Positions 9,275-17,230 of a DNA stretch of 31,631 bases are shown piece after piece; the first letter of the stretch is position 1, and every line of letters starts with the position of its first letter. Made by a program: the position numbers and the translations under genes. Source of the DNA: Gemmatimonadota bacterium (GTDB lineage Bacteria; Gemmatimonadota; Gemmatimonadetes; Gemmatimonadales; GWC2-71-9); NCBI GenBank assembly GCA_003221085.1, contig QHUD01000097.1, positions 1 through 31,631 of the forward strand, written 5' to 3'. The notes under the pieces are model-generated. The model was not told the origin of the DNA. It ran no database searches and saw nothing but the letters and a program-made list of their open reading frames with translations.

Positions 9275-9280
9275 TACCTT
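9275..9280 (+). promoter_or_regulatory. TACCTT -10-like element in the divergent intergenic region
   Basis: The 183-bp region 9128-9310 separates two divergent operons and must hold both promoters. The only repeated signal I can name is GGTTACCTT ending at 9280, the same word found directly before the starts at 10081 and 30122. Here it is 30 nt before the ATG at 9311, leaving room for a leader with its own Shine-Dalgarno. No clear -35 box is visible, and I see no convincing promoter for susC. Confidence 0.35.
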
Positions 9281-9310
9281 GGGAACCAAGCTCCAGGGGG
9301 GCCCAATCCT

Positions 9311-10036
9311 ATGGCCACGAATCACCCCTCCCAGGCCTGCTCCAGGGCGGCCTTCCGGCTCGGTTTCAGAGCCTTGCGCCTCAGTTGCGTCTGCCTGGGC
9401 CTCGCTGTGGCGTCGGCAGCCTCGCTCCTGGGGCAGGACGCTGGGGCCGTCCACCCCGACTCCAGCGGCATCGTAGGCCATCTGGCGGCCCACGACACCC
9501 ACGAGCCGATCGGTAGTGCGCGCGTTACGCTCGCCAATACGGCGCTCGCGACGAGCACGGACTCATCCGGACAGTTCGTCTTCAGCGATCTGGACTCCGG
9601 GGTCGTCGTGATCGAAATCCGGGCCGTCGGGTATGCGCCGGGCACGTGGCGCGCCTGCCTTACGCCACACCACGTGCTCCACTTCGCGGATTTCGAGCGG
9701 CGCCGCCAGTCCGGCATGGGGGCGTTCTTGACCCAGGAGCACATCGAGCGCGCCAACACCGCGTCGTTGGTGGACGTCCTCGTTACCGTGCGCGGGGTCC
9801 AGCAGATCTGCCTCGCGAACCAATGCGTCGCCAAGATGGTGCGCTCGCCCCCGGGGTGTTACCCGCAGTATTTCCTGGACGGCCGCGAGTCGTCCGCCTA
9901 CTTCGCGCGGCTCACCCCGCCGCAGGACGTGAAGGGCGTCGAGATTTACCGTGGCTCGTCCGAGACGCCGGGCGAGTTCCAAGGGAGCAACTCCGGCTGC
10001 GGCGTCATCGTCATCTGGACCAAGTCCTCGCCCTGA
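9311..10036 (+). CDS. Secreted carboxypeptidase-regulatory/TonB-plug protein without a barrel
   Basis: 241 residues. A signal peptide (to about residue 39, ending LLGQ) precedes a carboxypeptidase-regulatory-like domain (~47-110). A TonB-receptor plug-like domain follows (~120-241): HIERANTASLVDVLVTVRGV, YFLDGRESS, VKGVEIYRGSSE and a final CGVIVIWTK. The protein ends where a receptor's barrel would begin. I recall many short proteins of this build in Gemmatimonadota, usually annotated as plug-domain proteins of unknown role. Several cysteines (QQICLANQCVAK, PPGCYP, SGCGV) may form disulfides. Start ATG at 9311 has AGGGGGG about seven bases upstream. It is divergent from the full susC-like gene and 44 nt upstream of an FG-GAP gene. 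It could gate or assist a receptor, but this is conjecture. Confidence 0.82.
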   Translation: MATNHPSQACSRAAFRLGFRALRLSCVCLGLAVASAASLLGQDAGAVHPDSSGIVGHLAAHDTHEPIGSARVTLANTALATSTDSSGQFVFSDLDSGVVVIEIRAVGYAPGTWRACLTPHHVLHFADFERRRQSGMGAFLTQEHIERANTASLVDVLVTVRGVQQICLANQCVAKMVRSPPGCYPQYFLDGRESSAYFARLTPPQDVKGVEIYRGSSETPGEFQGSNSGCGVIVIWTKSSP

Positions 10037-10067
10037 CTCCGGGCAGCAGCGCCCCACACTCCTCGGT

Positions 10068-10073
10068 TACCTT
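10068..10073 (+). promoter_or_regulatory. TACCTT box 7 nt before the start of the FG-GAP gene
   Basis: GGTTACCTTAGGCGGC runs directly into the ATG at 10081. No usual Shine-Dalgarno spacing is available, since AGGCGG is one base from the ATG. A TANNNT hexamer 6-8 nt before a start codon is the known pattern of leaderless genes in Deinococcus-Thermus. This would be an internal promoter in a 44-nt gap. It is inferred only from position and recurrence. Confidence 0.4.
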
Positions 10074-10080
10074 AGGCGGC

Positions 10081-12024
10081 ATGACGCGCATCCTCGTGAC
10101 GCGGCCCGCCGGCCTGTTGGTATCTGCGTTGGTCGTTCTCGCCTCGTGCCGCTCCCATCCTCGCAAACCGCTCGCGACCGCCGGGCCGCCGTGGCTGCTC
10201 GAGCGCGCCCGACAGGAAGCCGCGCAGGCCGAGCACTCCCCCGCGTTACACGACTTCCAGTTCACCGACCGATTGGAAGCGAGCGGGATCACCTTCGAGA
10301 ACCGGATCGTCGACGACGCCGGCAAGGCCTACAAGAAGGTCCACTACGATCACGGCACGGGACTGTGCGCCGCCGACGTCGATGGCGACGGCCTGCTCGA
10401 CTTGTACTTCGTCTCCCAGCTCGGCGGCAACGAGCTCTGGAAGAACCTTGGCGGCGGGCGGTTCGCGAACATCACCGACTCGGCCGGCGTCCGCATGCCC
10501 GACGCCGTCGCCGTGGCGTGCGCGTTCGCCGACATCGACAACGACGGCGATCCCGATCTGTTCGTGACCACGGTGCGGCACGGCAACCGCCTGTTCGAGA
10601 ACCTGGGCGGCGGAAAATTCCGTGACATCACGGGGCCCTCGGGCGTCGGCTACGTGGGCCACTCGTCGGGCGCGGTGTTCTTCGACTACGATGGCGACGG
10701 GCTGCTCGATCTCTTCGTGACGAACGTGGGCGTGTATACGCGCAACACCAAGGGACCGGGAGGCTATTACGTCGGCCTCCCGGACGCGTTCCACGGTCAC
10801 ACGCACCCGGACCGTGCCGAGCCGAGTATTCTGTACCACAACCTCGGCGGTGGCCGGTTCCAGGACGTCACGCGACAGGTCGGGCTCGTCGACCGCAGCT
10901 GGAGCGGCGACGCGACGGTGATCGACGTGAATGACGACGGTCGGCCCGACCTCTACGTCCTCAGCATGCAGGGCGAGAATCATCTCTGGCTCAACGAAGG
11001 CGGGAAGCGGTTTCGCGACGCGACCCGACAATACTTCCCGAAGACGCCGTGGGGCGCGATGGGGGTGAAGGCGTTCGACTTCGACGGTGACGGCCGCGTC
11101 GACCTCTTCGTCACCGACATGCATTCGGACATGTGGGTCAACATCCCGCCGGGCGATTGGGCGGCGGAGGCCCGCAAGGCCGACACCGCCCCGGCACCGC
11201 CGGATTTCTTCCCGACGGGCAAGGGTCAATTCGTTTTCGGGAACGCGCTGTTCGCGAACCGCGGCGGCGGTCGGTTCGAGGAGGTGTCCGATTCGGTCGG
11301 CGTAGAGACGTACTGGCCCTGGGGACCGAGCGTCGACGACCTCAACGCCGACGGCTGGGACGACATCGTCATCACGGCCGGGATGAATTTCCCGCATCGT
11401 TACGGAATCAACTCCGTGCTGCTGAACGAAGCCGGACGGCACTTCCTCCCCAGCGAATTCCTGCTGGGCGTCGAGCCGCGTGCTGGCGGAGCGACCGACC
11501 AGGTCTGGTTCCGTCTCGATTGCCGGGGTGCCGACCGGGCCCAGCTCTTCTGCATGGTCTGCTCCCAATCGGGGACTCGGGAGCTGGGCTGCCGCATGGA
11601 TGCGAATGGTCACCTGACGATGATGGCCGCGCGTGGCACGCGCGCCGCGGCGATCCTCGACCTCGACAACGACGGGGACCTGGACATCGTGACGAACGAA
11701 TTCAACGCCCAGCCTCAGGTGCTCGTCAGCGACCTCGCCCAGCGGCACCGCGTGCATTTCCTCAAGGTGCGGCTGCGCGGCACGCGCTCGAACCGGGAGG
11801 GGCTGGGCGCGCAGGTCACCGTGGTGTTGCCCGACGGCCGGCGCGTCCTCAAAGTCATGGACGGGAAGACAGGGTACCTCTCACAGAGCGATCTGCCGCT
11901 CTATTTCGGCCTGGGCGACGCGGACCACGCGGCCTCGCTCGAGGTGCGCTGGCCTTCCAGCGGGCGTCAGACCGTTGCGGGCACGCTCAGGAGCGGGCAG
12001 ACGATCGATGTAGTCGAGCCCTAA
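10081..12024 (+). CDS. FG-GAP/VCBS-ASPIC (CRTAC1-like) lipoprotein, single module
   Basis: 647 residues. The signal peptide has lipobox LASC (Cys23). Seven DxDxDG-type motifs are visible (DVDGDGLLD, DIDNDGDPD, DYDGDGLLD, DVNDDGRPD, DFDGDGRVD, DLNADGWDD, DLDNDGDLD), the number expected for a seven-bladed propeller. A C-terminal ASPIC/UnbV domain follows, with LKVRLRGTRSNREGLG, GYLSQSDLPLYFGLG and EVRWPSSG. This equals one module of the protein at 185-3913 and is close to the usual family length. It is probably anchored in the outer membrane and calcium-stabilised; the ligand is unknown. The TAA stop at 12022-12024 directly abuts the stop of the convergent TPR gene, with no intergenic base. Confidence 0.92.
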   Translation: MTRILVTRPAGLLVSALVVLASCRSHPRKPLATAGPPWLLERARQEAAQAEHSPALHDFQFTDRLEASGITFENRIVDDAGKAYKKVHYDHGTGLCAADVDGDGLLDLYFVSQLGGNELWKNLGGGRFANITDSAGVRMPDAVAVACAFADIDNDGDPDLFVTTVRHGNRLFENLGGGKFRDITGPSGVGYVGHSSGAVFFDYDGDGLLDLFVTNVGVYTRNTKGPGGYYVGLPDAFHGHTHPDRAEPSILYHNLGGGRFQDVTRQVGLVDRSWSGDATVIDVNDDGRPDLYVLSMQGENHLWLNEGGKRFRDATRQYFPKTPWGAMGVKAFDFDGDGRVDLFVTDMHSDMWVNIPPGDWAAEARKADTAPAPPDFFPTGKGQFVFGNALFANRGGGRFEEVSDSVGVETYWPWGPSVDDLNADGWDDIVITAGMNFPHRYGINSVLLNEAGRHFLPSEFLLGVEPRAGGATDQVWFRLDCRGADRAQLFCMVCSQSGTRELGCRMDANGHLTMMAARGTRAAAILDLDNDGDLDIVTNEFNAQPQVLVSDLAQRHRVHFLKVRLRGTRSNREGLGAQVTVVLPDGRRVLKVMDGKTGYLSQSDLPLYFGLGDADHAASLEVRWPSSGRQTVAGTLRSGQTIDVVEP

Positions 12025-13590
12025 CTACCGTTGCGCCGCCAGAAAGCGCGCCGCCTCGGCGAGCCCGGGAGTATTCGGGTCGGCGCGATGCCAGATCTGC
12101 TGCAGCTCCCCGTACGCGTGGGCAGCGGTCGCCCCATCCCCCGCCGCCGCGGCTGCGCGGCCGAGGCCCAGCAGCGACAACGCGCGCTTGGGCGCGAGCT
12201 CGAGGGCCCGCGCGAACTCACCCTGCGCTTCGCGTGCTCGCCCCGCCTCGAGCAGCATTTCGCCGAGCAGCTCATGTACCGGCTTCACGTCCGCGGGCGG
12301 CCCGAACTCGCCCGCGACCCGGTCCTCGAGCGCCGCCGCCTCGTGCAGCAGGCGCACGGCCTCCTCGAGCGCTCCACCCGCCTGCCGTACGAGCGCCTGG
12401 AGCTCCATCTGAAGGATATCGGGGACCTCGTCCCGCTCCCCGCCCGGAGCGGCCGGCGCCCGGTTGCCGTTGAGGCTCGCGAGGTCGGCCAGGGCCCGCT
12501 CGGCCCCGGCCCGCTCGCCGCGTTTCAGCGCGCTCAGCCCGAGCGCGAACAGGTCCACGGCGGCATCGCGCGCCCGCACGTCAGCGAGGTCGATCTTCCA
12601 CCCCAGGCAGGGGCAGTCCCGTCGCTCGGTGTTCACGACGTACTCGGCGCGCATCTGCGCGAGTACGGCGCGGCCGCGTAGGCCCTGGTCCACGTTGCGG
12701 CGCATGAGTTCGAGGTGGCGTTGGGCGGCTTCATATCGGCCCTGCTGCAGGTACCCGTAGCCCAGCCACTGGGTGTAATGGTTGGGGGCCCAGCGTGCCC
12801 GGTCGTGCCCGGACGCGAGCTCGTTCTGTGACACGACTTCATCCCACATTCCCAGCGCAAGGAAGATGTGCGTCGGCATGTGCTGCGCGTGTGGGGCGTC
12901 GGCCGCGATACGGGAGTACGCCCGGGCCGCCGGCAGACCGAGCGACGCATGCGCGGGGTCGTCATAGCAGTGAATCAGCAGGTGTGCGGCTCCGGGGTGG
13001 TTCGGGTTGTCCCGGAAGACTCGTTGGGCGATCGCAGCGGCGCGCAGATAGGTCGGAACGTCTCGAACGCCCTGGCTCAGCCCGAGCAGCGAGACGCCAT
13101 ACAGCACCTGGGCCTCGCGGTCGGTCGGGAACGCCGCGACCAGGCGCTCCATGGCGCGCGAGTAAGCCGTGTCGCGCGCGGCTTTCGAGCCCTCGCCGTA
13201 CAGGACCTCGACGGCGCCGAGATACTGCTTCTCCCTGGGCGTCGGCGCCATGGCGCGTCGCGCATCGGGCGACGAGCCAAGGCGCTGGAGCACGGCGCGG
13301 GCGGTAGTTCGGTCCTGCTCGTTCCAGACCGGGTGCGTGTACGTGAGCGCCTCGCCCCAGTACGCCAGGGCGAATCGAGGGTCGAGCCGCTGCGCCTCGC
13401 GGAACGCCTGCGCCGCGTCCCGGTACTCGAAGCTGTGCAGGAGCAGGACGCCGCGGATAAACGACGCCTGCGCCTCGGGGGCCCCCGACGTAGGGAAGTC
13501 GATGGTCCCCAGATGCCGTGTCTGAGCGGCCAACCCCGCGCCCGTCGCGACGCTCGCCAGCGACACCAGGGCCAGCAACGAACCTCGCAT
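12025..13590 (-). CDS. Secreted tetratricopeptide-repeat protein
   Basis: 521 residues. A cleavable signal peptide (to about GLAAQ) precedes helical repeats: an N-terminal TPR (FIRGVLLLHSFEYRDAAQAF, REAQRLDPRFALAYWGEAL), a middle region with HLLIHCYDDPAHA and HAQHMPTHIFLALGMWDEV, and C-terminal repeats ending AREAQGEFARALELAPKRAL. The HCYDD and PTHIF segments mark a group of exported TPR proteins of unknown function. The start at 13588-13590 lies 10 nt after the multihaem cytochrome stop, with GGAG inside the end of that gene, so translation is probably coupled. By context it may scaffold the cytochrome or a periplasmic complex (inference). A CPC motif at ~355 (DCPCLGW) could bind metal. Confidence 0.85.
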   Translation of the reverse strand: MRGSLLALVSLASVATGAGLAAQTRHLGTIDFPTSGAPEAQASFIRGVLLLHSFEYRDAAQAFREAQRLDPRFALAYWGEALTYTHPVWNEQDRTTARAVLQRLGSSPDARRAMAPTPREKQYLGAVEVLYGEGSKAARDTAYSRAMERLVAAFPTDREAQVLYGVSLLGLSQGVRDVPTYLRAAAIAQRVFRDNPNHPGAAHLLIHCYDDPAHASLGLPAARAYSRIAADAPHAQHMPTHIFLALGMWDEVVSQNELASGHDRARWAPNHYTQWLGYGYLQQGRYEAAQRHLELMRRNVDQGLRGRAVLAQMRAEYVVNTERRDCPCLGWKIDLADVRARDAAVDLFALGLSALKRGERAGAERALADLASLNGNRAPAAPGGERDEVPDILQMELQALVRQAGGALEEAVRLLHEAAALEDRVAGEFGPPADVKPVHELLGEMLLEAGRAREAQGEFARALELAPKRALSLLGLGRAAAAAGDGATAAHAYGELQQIWHRADPNTPGLAEAARFLAAQR

Positions 13591-13600
13591 GCTCACGGAT

Positions 13601-14752
13601 CTATTTACTCCGTTCTTCGCTGTTCGATCGCAGCACGGCCCGAGCAACCTCGGCGTAGACACCGATCGCGTGGCTCCGATAATACAGGACGAACGGTTTC
13701 GTCGCCGTGTTGATCTCGATCGCCTTCGACTTTCGGTTCGGCATGTGGCAGTCGATACAGGCGGTTATGAGTCGCCCCCCGATCTCTCCAGCCATCGGAT
13801 GCCGGCTCGTGTCATGACACCCCCGGCACGTCTGGACGAACGCCGCCACGTCGCGCTGGGGTCGATGGACGTCGTGGCAAGTCGAACACGACATGTCCGG
13901 GCTCGAGCGAAAACATTTGCTGCGCTGCAACAACGACACCTGATTCCCGTGGACGTCGGGGACCGCCGCCGTCGCGTGCGCTGGAACGAAATAGTCGTCG
14001 AGCTTCTCGCCAGGGCGATAGGAGAACGGCGGCGCTTTCGGGTCCCGCTCGCCGGAATGGCACAGGGCGCAGTTGTCCATCCTCCGGTTCCTCGAGAACC
14101 GTGCGGGATTGAGAATGTAGCGTCCGCTCGTCTCGGTCGGATGAGACGCCTGATAGCGCACGTGGGCTCGCGCGTCACCATGACACTTCTCACACGATAT
14201 GCCGAGCACGTAGTTGCGGGCGTACCACGTCCCGCCGTCAGCCGTGCGAAGGGGAAACGACGTGCTATGGCATTCCAGACAGTGGGGGACAATGAGGCGT
14301 CCGAAGTCGATCTGGCCATCCACGTAGCCGGGACTGTTGATCCACCGCTCGATCCCGACGAGATATGACACCGGCAATTCGAACAGGAGCCCACCTCGCC
14401 AGTACAGGTAGGATTGCCCGCGTCTGCCAGACCCGACCACAAGGTCGATGCGCTCGGATCTCGACCACGCGCGGGCCGAGTCGACGGCGGTCTGGTAGAA
14501 CTCATTGTCGCGCCGCTCCATCTTGAAGGAGATGCCCTTCGAGCCGGTGCGCAGGACGTTGTGTCCCGCGGCGAAATCTCCTTTGACGGAGTGCGCACCG
14601 GCCTCGGCAGACGTCCGGAAGTGGGCGGTCTCGAGGAAGGTGGTGACGATCTCCTGGTGGCACGTCTCGCACGATCTGGCGGGTGGCGTTCCTGCCCCCT
14701 GAGACGCCACCGCCGAGGCGAGCACGCTGAGCAGCAGGCAAGGCATGGCCAT
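13601..14752 (-). CDS. Seven-haem periplasmic cytochrome c
   Basis: 383 residues with seven CXXCH haem-attachment motifs: CETCH (residues 28-32), CLECH, CEKCH, CALCH, CSTCH, CRGCH and CIDCH. A hydrophobic leader ends near ASQG. Spacing is wide between the first and second motifs and dense afterwards, as in the cytochrome c554/NapC-like multihaem assortment. No catalytic CXXCK motif is visible, so electron transfer is more likely than nitrite reduction. It is divergent from the soxC-like gene with only 56 nt between, and co-transcribed with the TPR gene. Start: ATG codons at 14752 and 14746 are both possible. TACCTT ends directly before the first and six bases before the second. Unusually for an exported protein, the leader from either ATG has no basic residue. 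Confidence 0.88.
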   Translation of the reverse strand: MAMPCLLLSVLASAVASQGAGTPPARSCETCHQEIVTTFLETAHFRTSAEAGAHSVKGDFAAGHNVLRTGSKGISFKMERRDNEFYQTAVDSARAWSRSERIDLVVGSGRRGQSYLYWRGGLLFELPVSYLVGIERWINSPGYVDGQIDFGRLIVPHCLECHSTSFPLRTADGGTWYARNYVLGISCEKCHGDARAHVRYQASHPTETSGRYILNPARFSRNRRMDNCALCHSGERDPKAPPFSYRPGEKLDDYFVPAHATAAVPDVHGNQVSLLQRSKCFRSSPDMSCSTCHDVHRPQRDVAAFVQTCRGCHDTSRHPMAGEIGGRLITACIDCHMPNRKSKAIEINTATKPFVLYYRSHAIGVYAEVARAVLRSNSEERSK

Positions 14753-14758
14753 AAGGTA
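14753..14758 (-). promoter_or_regulatory. TACCTT box at the cytochrome c start
   Basis: On the minus strand GACGTACCTT is followed at once by ATGGCCATG. The hexamer is six bases before the second ATG, the same spacing as at the mlaE start, suggesting a -10 box and a leaderless transcript. The 56-bp divergent region holds little else and no Shine-Dalgarno for this gene. Confidence 0.4.
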
Positions 14759-14808
14759 CGTCGCCCGGCTTAGCTTAGGGGGACATCCCCTGCACAGGAA
14801 GGATGACG

Positions 14809-16047
14809 ATGGCAGACGCGTCGATTTCCCGCCGGACCCTCCTCGCCAGCGCCGCGAGCGCGGTTGGTGCGCACGCGCTGTCTCGCGTAGGGCGCGCCCA
14901 AGTACCGGCGCAAGCAACTCACCCAGTCGTGCCTCCCGACCCCACCAAGGTCCCCGGATCGCCCCCGAGTCAACTCGGACAGCGCTCCGTCTTCGAGCAG
15001 CCGCGGCGCATCCCCATCGGGAACGGCCACAGCTCGGTGGCACCGATCCAGGACCTGTACGGGATCGTGACGCCAGCCGACCTGCACTTCGAGCGTCACC
15101 ATGCGGGCGTGCCTGTCATCGACCCCCAGCGTTACAAGCTCCTCATCCACGGGATGGTCGAGCGTCCGCAAGTGTTCGACCTCGACGCGCTGAAGCGTTT
15201 CCCCGCCGTGTCGCGCATGCACTTCCTCGAGTGCTCCGGGAACGGCACCCCGAGCTATCGGGGCATCCGTCCCAACCTTTCGCCGCAGCTCATCGATGGC
15301 CTCACGAGCACCAGCGAGTGGAGCGGCGTCCCGCTCGCCGTGCTGTTCCGCGAAGTCGGGGTCAAGCCCGGCGCCACATGGTTCCTCGCCGAGGGCGATG
15401 ATGCGGCCGTGATGACCCGGAGCATCCCCATCGATAAGGCCTGGGACGACGCGCTGATCGCGTACGGCCAAAACGGCGAGGCATTGCGTCCCGAGCAGGG
15501 GTACCCCGCACGCCTGTTCCTGCCGGGGTGGGAAGGGAACGCGAACGTCAAATGGATCCGCCGCATCGAGATCGCGGATCGGCCCTTCATGACCCGGGAA
15601 GAGACGTCGAAGTACAGCGATCCCCTGGCAGATGGTACCGCGCGCCTGTTCAGTTTCGTCATGGACGCGAAATCGATCATCACGTTTCCCGCCTACCCGG
15701 TGACCCTGCCGGACCGGGGCTGGTGGGAGATCAGCGGGATCGCCTGGAGCGGTCGCGGCCGGATTACCAGGGTGGAGGTGAGCACCGACGGCGGAAAGCG
15801 CTGGGAGGCCGCCGAGCTGCAGCAGCCGGTGCTCCCCAAATGCCACACACGCTTCCGCTACCTGTGGAACTGGCCGGGAGGAGCGACAACGTTGCTGAGC
15901 CGCGCCGTGGATGAAACCGGGTACGTACAGCCAACCCTGGAACACCTGCAAACGGCTCGTGGCCTCGGCACCGCCTATCACTTCAATCACATCCGGGCGT
16001 GGCGCGTGCAGTCGGACGGCGCCGTCACGTTCGGACTGGAGGGCTGA
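14809..16047 (+). CDS. soxC: SoxC-like molybdopterin sulfite/sulfane dehydrogenase
   Basis: 412 residues. A twin-arginine signal (SRRTLLASAAS) indicates folded export with bound cofactor. The Mo-pterin domain contains LECSGNG with the probable Mo-ligand Cys142. The conserved GYPARLFLPGWEGNANVKWIRRIEI region and the C-terminal dimerisation domain (WSGRGRITRVEVSTDGG) match SoxC more closely than plant-type sulfite oxidase. It oxidises sulfite or protein-bound sulfane sulfur and passes electrons to a cytochrome c, encoded 2 nt downstream. Start: ATG 14809 is six bases from AGGAAGG, whereas ATG 14803 touches it. No soxXYZAB genes are in the window, so a SorAB-like role on free sulfite is as likely as the Sox cycle. 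Confidence 0.9.
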   Translation: MADASISRRTLLASAASAVGAHALSRVGRAQVPAQATHPVVPPDPTKVPGSPPSQLGQRSVFEQPRRIPIGNGHSSVAPIQDLYGIVTPADLHFERHHAGVPVIDPQRYKLLIHGMVERPQVFDLDALKRFPAVSRMHFLECSGNGTPSYRGIRPNLSPQLIDGLTSTSEWSGVPLAVLFREVGVKPGATWFLAEGDDAAVMTRSIPIDKAWDDALIAYGQNGEALRPEQGYPARLFLPGWEGNANVKWIRRIEIADRPFMTREETSKYSDPLADGTARLFSFVMDAKSIITFPAYPVTLPDRGWWEISGIAWSGRGRITRVEVSTDGGKRWEAAELQQPVLPKCHTRFRYLWNWPGGATTLLSRAVDETGYVQPTLEHLQTARGLGTAYHFNHIRAWRVQSDGAVTFGLEG

Positions 16048-16049
16048 GC

Positions 16050-16628
16050 GTGCGCGGGACGGTCGCGCGGCTCGTGCTCGCTCTCGTGGCAGCCGGCTGC
16101 GGCCGCGGGGACCGAGCAGCGGTTCACACCGGCTCTCCTGCGAGGTTCGGCTTCGGGAGGGCCGCCACGACCGCGGACGTGTCGGCGTGGGACATCGACG
16201 TGACCCCGGACGGAACGGGGCTGCCGCCGGGCAAGGGAACCGTGCCGCAGGGCGCCGCGATTTACGCGCGCAAGTGCGCGGCCTGTCATGGCCCCACAGG
16301 CACCGAGGGTCCGTCCGACCGCCTGGTCGGTCGCGAGCCCCGGGAAGGGTTTCCGTTCGGCCGTGACCCGCGATTCGTGAGGACGGTCGGCAACTACTGG
16401 CCTTACGCGACGACGCTGTACGACTATGTGAATCGCGCGATGCCGTTCGACAAGCCCGGGTCACTGACACCGGACGAGGTGTACGGCCTGGTCGCGTTCC
16501 TGCTCTGGCGCAACGAAATCGTGGCGGACACGACGGTGATCAACGCGCACACCCTGCCCCAGGTGGTCATGCCCGCCCACGATCGCTTCGTCCCCGACAA
16601 TCGTCGGGGCGGGCCGGAGATCCACTAG
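16050..16628 (+). CDS. Monohaem cytochrome c lipoprotein, SoxD/SorB-like partner
   Basis: 192 residues. A GTG start at 16050 lies six bases after GGAGGG and two after the soxC stop. The leader has lipobox VAAGC (Cys17), so the protein is probably membrane-anchored. One haem motif, CAACH at 76-80, is followed by GNYWPYATTLYDYVNRAMPF and SLTPDEVYGLVAFLLW. These segments are typical of the cytochrome subunit that accepts electrons from SoxC-type dehydrogenases. The Met in AMPF or in VVMPAHDRF may be the sixth haem ligand. Being a lipoprotein with only one haem domain it is shorter than classical dihaem SoxD, so SorB-like is an equal description. Confidence 0.88.
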   Translation: MRGTVARLVLALVAAGCGRGDRAAVHTGSPARFGFGRAATTADVSAWDIDVTPDGTGLPPGKGTVPQGAAIYARKCAACHGPTGTEGPSDRLVGREPREGFPFGRDPRFVRTVGNYWPYATTLYDYVNRAMPFDKPGSLTPDEVYGLVAFLLWRNEIVADTTVINAHTLPQVVMPAHDRFVPDNRRGGPEIH

Positions 16629-16684
16629 CCGGCGGCGGAGACCGATCGGGTTGCCCCGTCCTTATAGGATGTTGTGCCCGGACC

Positions 16685-17230
16685 ATGGGCCGCGCCGACG
16701 CGCCCATCACCGTCTACGAGATGTCGGACTTTCAGTGCCCCTACTGCCGCGAGTTCGCCTTGAGCACGATGCCGCTGCTCGAGCGGGAGTACGTCCAGGC
16801 AGGGAAGGTCCGTTTCGTCTATATCAATCTGCCGCTCTCGAGCCTGCACAAGAATGCCGCGACGGCTGCCGCAGTCGCGTTGTGCGCCGCCCGGCAGGAG
16901 CGGTTCTGGCCGATGCACGACCTGCTGTTTCGACACCAGCAGCAGTGGGCCGCCCTGGCCTCCCCCCGGGCGTATCTCCTCGCGCTCGGTGACTCGGCAG
17001 GCCTCGACTCGGCCCGGCTGACCCAGTGCGTCGCCTCCGGCGCCACCGCCGCTGAGGTGGAGCGAGACGCCGAGCGCGCGCGCCGCTCGGGCGCGACGAG
17101 TACTCCTACCTTTTATATCGAGGGTGCCCTGCTCGAGGGCGCGGCACCGGCCTCGGTCTTCCGGGCCGCGCTGGACTCGATCTACCGGAGCAAGACGGCG
17201 ACGCCCCCCCGGCCCCCCCGGCCGCGCTGA
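16685..17230 (+). CDS. DsbA-family thioredoxin-fold protein
   Basis: 181 residues. The fold starts at once: ADAPITVYEMSDFQCPYCREF with the redox CPYC at 18-21. A helical insertion and the cis-Pro loop TSTPTFYIEG follow. This is the Thioredoxin_4/DsbA-like family, which usually oxidises or reduces disulfides in the envelope. Unusual: no signal peptide is visible, and in-frame codons upstream of 16685 contain neither a usable start nor a hydrophobic stretch. It is either cytoplasmic or its 5' end is lost. AGGA is about 14 nt upstream, weak for a ribosome site. The C-terminus is a Pro/Arg tail encoded by two C7 tracts (17204-17210, 17213-17219). Its stop overlaps the waaA start by one base (TGATG). 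Confidence 0.85.
   Translation: MGRADAPITVYEMSDFQCPYCREFALSTMPLLEREYVQAGKVRFVYINLPLSSLHKNAATAAAVALCAARQERFWPMHDLLFRHQQQWAALASPRAYLLALGDSAGLDSARLTQCVASGATAAEVERDAERARRSGATSTPTFYIEGALLEGAAPASVFRAALDSIYRSKTATPPRPPRPR

Noticed and set aside
9128..9502. N-terminal extension of the susC-like gene to 9502
   Set aside because: It has no homology, would bury the signal peptide and would overlap the divergent plug-protein gene.
10246..11757. Minus-strand open frame opposite the second FG-GAP gene
   Set aside because: His/Val/Arg-rich antisense of the calcium-motif repeats, with no start signal.
14770..16470. Minus-strand open frame opposite soxC and its cytochrome
   Set aside because: It covers both real plus-strand genes and their promoter region and shows no domain.
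16629..16684. A signal peptide for the DsbA-like protein in another frame (frameshift)
   Set aside because: None of the frames in this 56-bp gap codes for a basic then hydrophobic stretch.
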